From Cryptomeria japonica (Eukaryota > Streptophyta > Pinopsida > Cupressales > Cupressaceae): 64,000 bases of DNA. Positions 48,974 to 58,399 of this stretch are shown piece after piece. Position 1 is the stretch's first letter; every line of letters begins with the position of its first letter. The notes beneath the pieces were generated by a model that saw nothing but the letters and a program-made list of their open reading frames with translations, made no database searches and was not told where the DNA came from. The DNA lies in NCBI RefSeq assembly GCF_030272615.1, contig NC_081414.1, positions 524,192,137 to 524,256,136 of the forward strand, written 5' to 3'. Position numbers and translations under genes: made by a program.

Positions 48974-51900
48974 ATGGCATTGTCTTCTAAAATAGTAGAG
49001 AAATTGATGATTACATCTAAACTGATGGAAGTTGTAAAGGAAAAACAAATTGTGTCTTATAATGCTTTATCACAAGTTCCTAGTGGTGTTATAGTGAAAG
49101 GAGATTTGTCCAGCTACATTAATTGAAAGATTGAGGATTTAGGATCATTGTCGATATATTATCAGTTAAAATCCCTTTGCGATGAAAATAGAAAGATTCA
49201 AATAGAATATATTAGGGTTTATGAAAAGGTTTCTATAACGTAGCTTACTTTCTTGAAGATTTTGAAGAAGAACATATCCGAATTATTTTGAGTCAATTTC
49301 ATGGGGAAAACATGTATTTGGAAAGGACTCATACTATAACTAAGGAAGCTATTCAAGTTGTAACTAGTTTTTACTCAACTAATGAAGTACCCAAGTTGAG
49401 GCGTATTTCAAAAGAGACAATAAACACTCTAACCGGATCAACATCTGATGGGCGTGCTTTTTCTGTCAATAATATTAGGGACCCAATGATAAAGTCGGTA
49501 GCTATGGTTATAGGCTACTGGGTATACTATTCTAGCAGATTAAATAGTGTTCCATCAGCAGCGATGCATATTTCTTACAGGATGATAGATGAAAATGCTA
49601 AGTTTGACCTATGTGAGGCCATAAGGAGCCAATTATTGCTAAACCTTCAGTCTATCAAGAAGGATACCAGTCTAAAGTTTAAATTTGGACAGTTATTGAT
49701 CGGTCTATTCTTTTATTTCCAGAATTTGCTACCAGGAATAGGTGAACTTGAATGGTCTAAGGATCTATCGATATCTACCCAGATTAAGAACAATATCAAG
49801 GTTGTGAAGAACACCTTCTCTACTGCAATGAACAAATACTTCAATGAATTGCAGAATACTATTAGCATGAGAGTAAGATTTCCTGAGGATGTGGTAAAAC
49901 ACTTTGCTAAGGACATTGTTTTCATAGTTACCACTGATTTCTGTTTGATGGAGGCAATTGAGCCTAGAGAAGAAGAAATGGAAGATATGAGTTATGAGGT
50001 CAACTATGACTTATTGATTGGTTATGCTAATAACCTATTGGCATCTCCAAAGGATTAAAAAAAGGCAAAATTGGAAACAGTTGAAGTTTAGACTACACAA
50101 GATGAAACTAGTATTGTTCCTACCATAAGTGGTAAAGGTAAGAAGAAGAAGGCTGAGCAAGCACTTCCAGTGATGAAAATTACAAGAGTGACACAAAGTG
50201 TCCAAACCAAAAAGGAACCGAAACCTAAAGTATATGAAAAGAAGGAGAGTGCATCAAAGAAAAGAGGTTGGAAACTAATTCTCCAAGAAGAATCTGAAGG
50301 TACTGATACTAAGAAAGAACCCAAGAAGATGAAAGCAACTGGTAAAATAGCCAAACCAGTGAAGGAAGTGTTGAAGGCAACTATGCCTTTTGATATCTCA
50401 ACTTACAAGCTTGAGACTATCTTTGAAAGAACAGTAAAGACATTAGGAAGAAACAAATTTGATAATGTCAAGGAACTTTTTGATTCTTTTAGTGAAGATG
50501 AAAAGGAGCAAATTATTCAACAGGTAATCAATTATTTGTGCCATTATAATAGATTACCTCATGATCTTGAAAAGGATATCTCTAATTCCTTCTATACTAT
50601 TCTTTTGAATAAATGGGAGGAAGCAATACAAAAGGAAAAATAAATTATAGATGATGTATTTGTACAATATTCTACTAAATTGTCCAACGATGAACTAAGT
50701 GTGTTGGTTGATAAGTACAAAGTTCATTTTGCTTACAAAACAAGAAGATTGAAGCTAATTAGTGGAAAGAGGCAAACTGTTGAGACTGAGACTCATCAGA
50801 TAGCCTGTAACATCATGGAAGAGCTTATACATTCTTCTAAGGATGAACAAGATGTGGTTGATCAACCTGAAATGGATGGAGAAGAAATTGTGCAAGCTGA
50901 TGGTGTCTAGCCTATCAAGAATAAGGATGACACTATTATCCAACTTGTGGATGATATTTAGGATACAATTGATCTATCTAGAAACATTATTTTACCAGAT
51001 ATGCAACCAACTGAAATCACTGACTTACAAGTTACTTTAGTTGAGAAACCGACAACTCAACCAGAAGAGGATATTCCACCAGCAAAGGAACAACTTGAGA
51101 AACTCCGATCCCCGCCGGTTTCACAGAACATTCAAAAGGAATCTAATGAAAAGGTTGATACGCATATCACTGAACAGGCAATGAAGAAAGGACAAGAGAG
51201 AGAAATTGTTAAGGTAACATCTTCTAAACCGGTAAAAACATTAGTCATGCAATAGACTGATGAAGATGATGATGATTCATTAGGTATCTCAGGGCCTATA
51301 ATTGTTGATAATATTAGTACATTTGAAATGATGAAGATTGAAACTATCATGCAATATAGAGCACACAAGAAGAGACTTAAAGAACAAAGAATGGAAGCTG
51401 ACACCATTCCAAATGTTGTAGATATTCTATCAAGTCTACAACCAGAAACTGCTACAGGGCATCTGACAACCCCTATTAGAAAACTTGTTCAATTGGTTGA
51501 TGATGCATCAAACCAAATTAAGTCACTTGAAGAAGCAACACAAACCTATGCTGAGAAGAGTTACAGGAAGAAGCATGGAGAGAAACTTATGAAATAGATT
51601 GATACAGGAAAAATTTCTCTATCTCTTAATAAAGATTTATTAAGACAAGCTATTGAAACAGGAGCAAGATATCTTGCATCTACTTCTATTGTTTCATTCT
51701 TTTATTTTGATATCAATAAAAGGCGAACTAAAACAAAGCAAGAGCTAGAAAAGATATGCAATGCATATGTACCACTTCAAGATTCTATTTTTTCTTTTAG
51801 CAAATATGTGGATGATCTGCACAACATGTTAGATACCTATGATCTTGAGAAAGCAAAAAGACTCTAGTCACTAAAGGAATTGAAGAGTCTACTCACATCC

Positions 51901-52110
51901 CAAGTGGACATACTACAAAGAGCCTACAAGTATGCAAAAGCTATTTTAGCTACTTCAGAAACCTGTACACTTGATTCCATGGCAGAGTTCCATACACAGA
52001 TTATTTCTACACTTGAGTACACTGAGAACATGTTGGAGACATGGGAACATGCCTTATCTTAGTTGAAGAGGAACTTTAAGGCTATTTTCATGAGGCTTGT
52101 GAATGCATGA
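48974..52110 (+). pseudogene. Element B ORF2: about 1045-codon protein of unknown family
   Basis: The ATG at 48974 (MALSSKIVEKLM) begins the frame. A frameshift lies between 49126 and 49288, after which one frame continues to a TGA at 52108-52110, interrupted by about nine stops (near 50056, 50089, 50641, 50908, 50959, 51253, 51595, 51866 and 52060; most are TAG). Residue order: a helical N-terminal domain conserved in element A (ITKEAIQVVTS, DLCEAIRSQLLLNLQSIK, FKFGQLLIGLFFYFQNLLPG), a Lys/Glu-rich basic linker (50100-50370), a second folded-looking region (ISTYKLETIFERTVKTLGRN), an acidic linker, and a helical C-terminus (51328-52062). No polymerase, integrase, protease or transmembrane signature is evident; the hydrophobic LLIGLFFYF stretch is short. 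A remote link to Sirevirus envelope-like or plant transposon-associated domains is possible but unproven. Confidence 0.65.
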
Positions 52111-52375
52111 ATCTTGCTTCGGTTTTTCAAGTTTTTGTAGATGTAAAACATTTTGCTACAAACTTTTCTATATATGTGTGTGTGTGTGTGTATTTTTCTT
52201 TTCAATTTAGCATTGTTGTCAAAGGGGGAGTAGAAATATGTATGCTTGTTTTTGAAATTTTTTGTATAATGTATATAGTAAGGGGGAGTATGTATATAAT
52301 TTTTTTTTGTAAGCACACTTAGTGGTATTACTGTAAAATTTTCTAAGTGTTGCCATCAATGCCAATGGAGGAGAT
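52111..52375 (+). promoter_or_regulatory. 3' untranslated region and repeated purine tracts of element B
   Basis: AAAGGGGGAGTAG (52221-52233) and AGTAAGGGGGAGTA (52278-52290) precede the tract next to the 3' LTR (AATGGAGGAGAT, 52364-52375). TTGCCATCAATGCCAA just upstream of the last is shared with Copia-2 (minus strand at about 38900-38920), which supports a common origin of the priming region. Confidence 0.78.
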
Positions 52376-53479
52376 TGTTGGCTTGATGATTATTGTAATG
52401 AATTCATCATATGTTGTCATTGATGAAACACATACACACACATATGTTCATATTGTCTACCGGTGTGACTTCAAAGTTGTTTATACTACAATCGGTATAC
52501 TAGAGGTTTATATCTAACCGGTACATGGTGACAATCGGTATATACATGAAGACAACCAGTGGTTATACATAACTCAGCATCAACATAAGGATCCAACGGA
52601 GATTATCAAAGGAGAATCAAAGGATAAATGGTTTATATGTTTAACTCCAACCGATAATGATTGTTCCAATCGGTATTCATTGATTATGTGATGAGTTATC
52701 ACAAGTCATGATGAGTTATCCTTACCGACAAGTTTTGGCGGTATTTTTGTGATGAGTTGTGATCACTTGACTAGATACACTGCACCTAGGTAATTTTATT
52801 ATGATTTCTAGAGGCCAACATGAAATCTAAATGTCTGTATATTGACATCATAATGAATTATTTTGTATGAGCGAAAAGTGATATGTTATGTGCGAAGGTA
52901 GAAGTGTTAAGTCACAGAGTATGTTGGTAAAGAAGTGTTAAGTGCGCAGAAGAGGATCTATACAAGCAAGTTGTGCTACTACTAGATCACACCACCTGTT
53001 GTTTTCTAATCACTGCAATAGTCAAATCGCCTAACCGGGTAAGCTCTAACAAGCTTCATTGTTCAAATCCTCTAACCAGGTGATCCATTAGTTTGGATTT
53101 AGAAATCCTCCACCAAGGTTACTCCTTACAAGGTACTACCTTTTACAGGGTATAGCTTTTAACTAAGCTTTGGGATCTTTAACAAGATTTGCACCTAGCA
53201 GAGCACTTTGTAGACCCTAACCGGTTAGTTATCTATTACTACAGATAGATAACTTGTGAGTCCCATCTCACCGTGGTTTTTACCTATTTGGGCTTTCCAC
53301 GTATAAACACTTGTGTTATGGTGGATGTTTTACTTATTGTGGATGTTGTTATATCATTTTTAATTGCATGCATATTGTTTAACAAACTTGTTAAGTTTAT
53401 CTATCGGTCAGTGTTTAAAGTAGTACAATTTTTGGTGTCATTGATTCACCCCCCCTCTCAATGCTTTACAAGTCCATCA
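52376..53479 (+). repeat. 3' LTR of element B
   Basis: 1104 bp, paired with 46080-47151. It ends AAGTCCATCA, followed by TCGTA. Confidence 0.92.
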
Positions 53480-55250
53480 TCGTATACCTCTTTCTCTGTG
53501 CTAATCAATGGAGATCATATTGAACTGTATGGTGCTCCAGAGGTCTTCGAAAAGGGGACCCTTTTTCCCAATATTTATTTGTCCTTCTAGTAGAGGGTTT
53601 GGGGAGATTGGTTAAGTATAATGTGGGGATGGGTACTATTCACGAATGGAGTTGGAGTAATGATATTCCTCCTTAGTCTCATTTGCATTTTGTGGATGAT
53701 ACGATGCTGATGGGACTGGCCAAGATTAGAGAAGCCACAAATTTGCATAAAGTCTTGGACGTCTATCTTGCTGCTTCTGGTCAACTGATCAACAAAGATA
53801 AATCTTCCATCTTCTTCTTCAACACACCAGGACCTATTAAGTTGAGGATAGCTCATATTTTGAGATCTCGGGTTGGTTCTCTTCCTTTGAATTACCTGGG
53901 TATTCCTATCTCTGTTGGTAATCTTCCTAGGGACTCTTGGCAGCGTATTCTAGATAAATTTTGTATGAAGGTTGAGCATTGGACGCACAGATGGTTATCC
54001 TTTGTTGGGTGGGTTCAACTGATCAAGTTGGTGGTTTACACCCTCCCGATGTATAGGTGTATGCTCCAAGTGGCCCCAGCTTGGTTTGTGAAGGAATTGG
54101 ATTTGATGGCAAGGCAATTCTTATAGACATGTAGCTTTTCTTCCTCAAAATGGTGTCTTGTCAAGTGGGATGTGGTGTGTAGCCTGAAACAGTTGGGTGG
54201 GCTCGGCTTAAGGAAATCTACTTTATTTGGGGTGGCTTCGGCTACTAATTTGTACTGAAGGTGGTGTGTGGAACAGGATCGGAGCTAGGATAAGATTTTT
54301 TCCTACAAGTATATACAAAGTATTCTGAAGGAGGAAATCCCTAGATACCCACTTGATGGTAAAGGTTCTACAATTTGGAGCACTCTTGAGAAAGGGGTTG
54401 CATTGATAAAGGAAGGTCTATTTTTGATCTGTAAGCGAGGGGAAGAAGCACTCTTTTGGTCAGATTCTTGGGATAGTTTCCCTCCCATTATTAAGTAATA
54501 TCCTAATTTAGTGAATCTATGTTAGAGGTTTCTTGAGGCAAGATGGTCTAGGGTGAGCGACTTTAAATCGCTTTATCTGTGTGGGCAATTGGAGATGGTG
54601 TGGTGGAAGGTACCTGCTGAATGGCTAGCAATTGGTATGGAGGAGGACTACGCTGAGCTTCATAGAATTTTGGCTAGTAGGCATTGTAGCTCCCTCAAGG
54701 ATAGTGATAGAATTGCTTGGTTTTTGAAACCTAAGGGCATTTTTACCGTTTCTAGTGGTTACCAGGAGCTGTTGTCCCATAGATTGGAAGGAAGGGGGTT
54801 CACTAGTGGAAATATGTTTGGAACAAATTCTCAGGGCCGAAGTGTAACTTCTTTGTTTGGACCTTGGCTTTGAATAGATATCTGGTCTAGGACAATATTC
54901 GTAAGTGTGGGTTTCAAGGTCCTTCCATCTATGTTTTGTGTGGCAATGGGGAGGAGGAATCTTCACATTCATTCTTCAAATGCCCCTTCTTGATGCAGAT
55001 TTAGCATTACTAGTTGGGGTGTGGAAGCACCCTTGTGTTCATGCGGCTTCTCTGGTGGAGTTTTCGAGTAGCATGGGTAAGCCTCCTACTTTGTCCTCTT
55101 TTCTCCAGATTGTGTGGCACATTGGGCCTATTTTCATTCTTTGGCAGATTTCGTTAGAGAGGAACCATAGGATCTTTCGGGAAGACAGGTTGATGGTTCA
55201 GCAAGTGTGGTATAGAATTGTAGGATGATTCAAGAGATGCTTGAAGCTAA
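53480..55250 (+). pseudogene. LINE-c ORF2: reverse transcriptase palm to zinc-finger region
   Basis: After the TCGTA duplication the RT continues with FSVLINGD, HLHFVDDTMLMG (FADD variant with both Asp), LNYLGIPISVGNLPRDSW, WTHRWLSFVGWVQLIK and LKQLGGLGLRKS. The zf-RVT region near 54870-54990 is frameshifted (CGFQGPSIYVLCGNGEE, then HSFFKCPF). At least three frameshifts and numerous stops (for example 53588, 54124, 54256, 54496, 54871) make it non-functional. Catalytic palm residues themselves survive. Confidence 0.83.
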
Positions 55251-55379
55251 ATGTGAGGTGAATTATCCTCATGATAGATGAGAGGTTGAAATTGTGAGTT
55301 GGTTGGATTTGCAAGAGTTGTCTCCTATCACTGCTAATGTCAGGAGAGGTAGACATGCTCTGAAGAAGGTTCAAAGGGT

Positions 55380-55905
55380 GTGAAGGTGACTCCCACCCCA
55401 AGTTGATTTCATAAAGATCAACACAGATGGCTCCTCTCGGGGTAATCCAGGTCCTGCTGGGATTTGAGGTTTTGGTAGGGACCATATGGGTGATGTGGTT
55501 TTCTTCTCTTCAGTGCATAAAGGGCGGTAGGCTAATAATTATATGGAGGGATTGGCTATTCTCTATGCCCTAGAGAGGGTGTATGCATTGGGATGGCGTA
55601 AGGCTATCTGCGAATCAGACTCGAAGATTGTTATTAATTTGTTGATTGAGCAGAAGGTTGTTGGGATTAATTGGCAGCTGGCAGGGGTTGTCCACCAGAT
55701 TTTGTAGATTAGTGCCTTGATGGAGAAGGTGTCTTTTATCCACATTCCTCGTGAGTGGAATAGAATGGCTAACTATTTGGCTAAGTGGGCTTCGAAAAAT
55801 GTTGGTGACTAGAAAGTTGAGGGTTGGGGGCATCTTTCCCTTGATTACTATCAGGACTTGCAGAGGATCTTTGTTGAGGATATGGATAGTCATGAAGATG
55901 GATGA
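55380..55905 (+). pseudogene. LINE-c RNase H domain
   Basis: RNase H motifs: FIKINTDGSSRGNPGPAGI (Asp), NYMEGLAILYAL (Glu), ICESDSKIVINLL (Asp), and REWNRMANYLAKWA, where the last acidic residue is Asn. TAG or TGA codons stand near 55467, 55530, 55707 and 55811 at positions where Trp or Gln are usual. The ORF2 C-terminus ends near 55905, followed by a 100-bp 3' end before the target duplication. Confidence 0.83.
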
Positions 55906-56026
55906 TGGCTTTATTTGCTTGTATTTCTCTCCTGGAGCCTTCTGTCTATGGATTTCTTCTATAAAACTTATTTCTCATTAGTAATAAGTTTTTACCTCTT
56001 ATATTCAAAAATGTTAAAGTATATTA

Positions 56027-56425
56027 TATGTTTAGTATTTATTTATATTTGTTATTTAAATATATATATGTATATATTATATATTCGTTATTTATATAAA
56101 TATATTTATATTTGTTATTTAAATATATATACAATTTACTAAAAATATATAGTTAAGTTATATTTATTATTATACATTATATGGAATAGCCTTACACATA
56201 ATTACTTTATCATTTCACTTGTCCTTCGGAGGAGAATGGGTGTCATTTATTATTGCTTATACATGCTTGACAAGGCAATTTAAATCTCATGGTACTAAAT
56301 AAATATATTTCTTTGCAAATAGCAATAAATAATTAATAATTACAATATCATACTTTTCCATAAAGTACAACAAGTATAGTCTACTATATTTAGTGAGAGG
56401 AAGTAACACTAACAAAAATTGACTG
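56027..56425. other. AT-rich spacer after LINE-c
   Basis: AT-rich DNA with no gene. The segment TATGTTTAGTATTTATTTAT at about 56027 and its continuation closely resemble 34850-34895, on the other side of LINE-c, so the LINE may have landed in a pre-existing AT-rich duplicated tract. Confidence 0.6.
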
Positions 56426-56695
56426 TAGAGTTTTCTCTCTCTTTATCTTCACATATCTCTCTCTCTCCCTCCTCTCTCTCAATCTCTTCCCATTTCTCTT
56501 TCCCTCTCTCTATCTCACTATCTATATCTCTCTCTCCCTCTTCCTCTATATCTATCTATCTACCTATCTCCCTCTATCTTCCTCTCTTCCCTCTATTCTA
56601 GACATGTCTCCCCTTCTCTATCTCCCACTCTCCCTTGCTCAACCTCTATATCTATATCTCTATGTCTCTTTATCTCTATCCCTCCATATTTCTAT
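56426..56695. repeat. (TC)n-rich pyrimidine microsatellite
   Basis: Imperfect TCTC/CTCTAT/TATC repeats. Ser/Leu-rich ORFs here are artefacts. Confidence 0.9.
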
Positions 56696-57184
56696 CACAA
56701 GTTCCAAACAAACTATAAATTCAAATTATTAATCAGCTTAATATTATTCAATTTAGATTAATAATTAGTTTAATATTAATATTATTGATTTTTTTTATAC
56801 TTTTAACAATGATTTTAGCTAGTACATTCTCACTTCCAAATTATGCACTTTACTAATACCACCTAATATCATAACACTATTAATAAGAACTTGACTTAAC
56901 GTCCCTTATTTCTATATTATATATGTCATGATTTGTCTCAAATATAACTATAATGAATGGTTCAAATATAATTGTAATCAATGGCAAAATCATTATAGTG
57001 GATTATAGTGGATCATTATAATAGATTTATAAAATGTGCTGCCAAATAAAACAAAATCTTCTACAATGTAGCTATAGTCCCACTTGAGTGATTACACATA
57101 GTATTGACCACGACCCTGAAATATAAATCTCCGTAGATAATTCAGACATGACCTAGTCAAACAGAAATGGAATAAGCGGTGGGC
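56696..57184. other. 3' flank of the PLAC8 gene
   Basis: AT-rich, non-coding. The proximal part should hold the 3' UTR and polyadenylation signals of the minus-strand gene. AT-rich strings resembling plant signals are present, but none is diagnostic. Confidence 0.5.
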
Positions 57185-58131
57185 TCATTTTTCCATGGGT
57201 GGAATGACCAGAGGTGCCATGGCGGTTCCCATCTCGTGCTCTTGTTTTTGCAGGTTCTTCTTCCAACCTGCAACAAGCCAAAAGAAAAGAAAAAAATCAA
57301 CTCCAAACCCAGGTAAACAACAACAATTATAATAATTAAGATCTGGTCATATAAATGCATCACCGAGAGCAGGATCATATCCCCTATGTTTGAGCTCTTT
57401 ATATTCCTGGCACAGCGCGCATGGCTCGCAGAAATAATGGAGCAGACAATCAGTGCACGGGATCTCAGCCAGGTTGAATTTGGCCCGCATCTTTGTTCGG
57501 TACCTACATGAATAGCACGAAGCAAACCCCGGAACACAAATCACACCATACACCCCAAAGCACGCATACCACGTTACACAGAGCAGCCCATACATCACTC
57601 CACTCACACCGTATTCTGCATCAAATTCCACCCTTCAGCCTTTCCATTCAATGTAATAACATCCAATAAACATAAATTCGCACTCTAATTTATTTATCCA
57701 AATCTTACTCTCCGAACCCTCGTCCACTATTTCTGCAATTCTCCCGAAAGTGATGCAGGGGAAAAAGAATATGAGCAAACCTGCACTCACACAAGATTTC
57801 CATTGTTATTAGTAGCATGAGCATATATATTTAATGGGAGAGGAGACTAAAGGAGGAGAATAAAGAGTAAAATACATAGGGATGGATCTTCGGTCCAGGC
57901 GCAAAGGCGAGAAGACCACTCTGTGGGACGCAACGGGTTGCCCTGTTGAGGAGGAGGAGAGGGATAAGGCGGCAGCGACGGCGGCGGCGGCGGCACAAAT
58001 TGTAGCTGAGCGTCAGAATTTTGAGGTGGCGGTGGCTGCACATATTGCAGGTGAGGGTGAGCGTGGGGATTTTGAGGGGGATAGCCTTCAAATTCTTTCT
58101 CTGCCTCCTTTGGAGTACTCATCTTTCTCAT
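57185..58131 (-). CDS. PLAC8-domain protein (cell number regulator / plant cadmium resistance family)
   Basis: Four exons on the minus strand: 58131-57876, 57780-57709, 57615-57364 and 57267-57185. All introns are GT-AG and the frame is open throughout, giving about 220 residues (typical for the family). The N-terminus is Pro-rich ([27 protein letters not shown]). The PLAC8 domain runs from [15 protein letters not shown] through [54 protein letters not shown] and [30 protein letters not shown]; the C-terminus is [25 protein letters not shown]8 proteins are small Cys-rich, probably membrane-associated proteins implicated in organ size control and in Cd/Zn/Ca handling. The usual CLLxxxxCPC motif reads CLLIFFFPC here, lacking one Cys. 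The start could also be the ATG at 58122; the two differ by three residues. This is the only intact host gene in the window. Confidence 0.9.
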
Positions 58132-58204
58132 CTTCTGTGAACTCACCGAATGCCAGGGCACGTATATAGCGAGCTACCTTCGGGGGATCGACGGCTTCCG
58201 ACAT
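58088..58204 (-). CDS. Possible upstream ORF overlapping the PLAC8 start
   Basis: An ATG at 58204 opens a 38-codon frame (MSEAVDPPKVARYIRALAFG..., ending TGA at about 58090-58088), out of frame with PLAC8 and overlapping its start codons. If transcription begins upstream of 58204 it would reduce PLAC8 translation. If the TATA-like sequence at 58163 is used, it is not transcribed. Its composition (acidic, no low complexity) is unlike the AT-rich surroundings. No homology was recognised. Confidence 0.3.
   Translation of the reverse strand: MSEAVDPPKVARYIRALAFGEFTEDEKDEYSKGGRERI
58163..58169 (-). promoter_or_regulatory. Candidate TATA box of the PLAC8 gene
   Basis: The minus strand reads CTATATA, about 32 bases upstream of the first in-frame ATG. 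If used, transcription would start very near that ATG and exclude the upstream ORF at 58204. Confidence 0.4.
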
Positions 58205-58310
58205 TTTCTACCGATAGAATTAATCCCCCGCGTTCATTCTCAACTGTAATAATTTCGAACAGTGATGTGACTAGATGAAATGCAAGTGACAAAATCAATT
58301 CTTGGCTTTC

Positions 58311-58340
58311 CACGTGGCTTTCGTGGGTTCAAACCACGTG
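58311..58340 (-). promoter_or_regulatory. Pair of G-boxes (CACGTG) upstream of the PLAC8 gene
   Basis: CACGTG occurs at 58311-58316 and 58335-58340, 24 bp apart and 180-210 bp upstream of the start codon. Both sit in CCACGTGR context. G-boxes bind bZIP and bHLH factors in light, abscisic acid and stress responses, so stress or light control is plausible (inference). Confidence 0.6.
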
Positions 58341-58399
58341 AAGACCGAATCAGCTCCCTTGCAAGTTGCAAGTTGCAAGTGTTCGCGCAACATTATCCG

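Larger units (their letters stand above)
46080..53479 (+). mobile_element. Element B: complete LTR retrotransposon lacking pol genes, inside LINE-c
   Basis: LTRs 46080-47151 and 52376-53479 begin TGTTGGCTTGATGAT and end CCATCA. They are flanked by TTGTA (46075-46079) and TCGTA (53480-53484), a duplication with one C-T difference. Inside are a tRNA-Met primer site, a Gag-like ORF (coiled coil plus four knuckle positions), a second ORF of about 1045 codons, and purine tracts. No protease, integrase, RT or RNase H motif occurs in 5.2 kb of internal sequence. It is therefore a non-autonomous element that would depend on enzymes from a related copia element; shared LTR blocks point to Copia-2-like Sireviruses. 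Element A is a second, diverged member. Confidence 0.88.
35027..56006 (+). mobile_element. LINE-c: near full-length L1-type LINE split by two LTR elements
   Basis: After subtracting Copia-2 and element B with their duplications, about 6.2 kb remain, the size of a full plant L1. The parts are a 5' region (35027-35564), ORF1 with DUF4283-like domain and CCHC knuckle (35565-36660), and ORF2 with endonuclease, reverse transcriptase, zf-RVT and RNase H (36956-55905). Flanks carry a probable target duplication: AAAATGTTAAATATATTATT at 35007-35026 and AAAATGTTAAAGTATATTAT at 56007-56026. The copy has many stops, mostly TAG. Both later insertions keep flanking LINE coding in register, which proves the nesting. 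Confidence 0.88.

Noticed and set aside
48974-52110. ORF2 of element B as reverse transcriptase, integrase or a DDE transposase
   Set aside because: Looked for YVDD/FADD, D-D-35-E, HHCC and DSG motifs in all pieces; none present.
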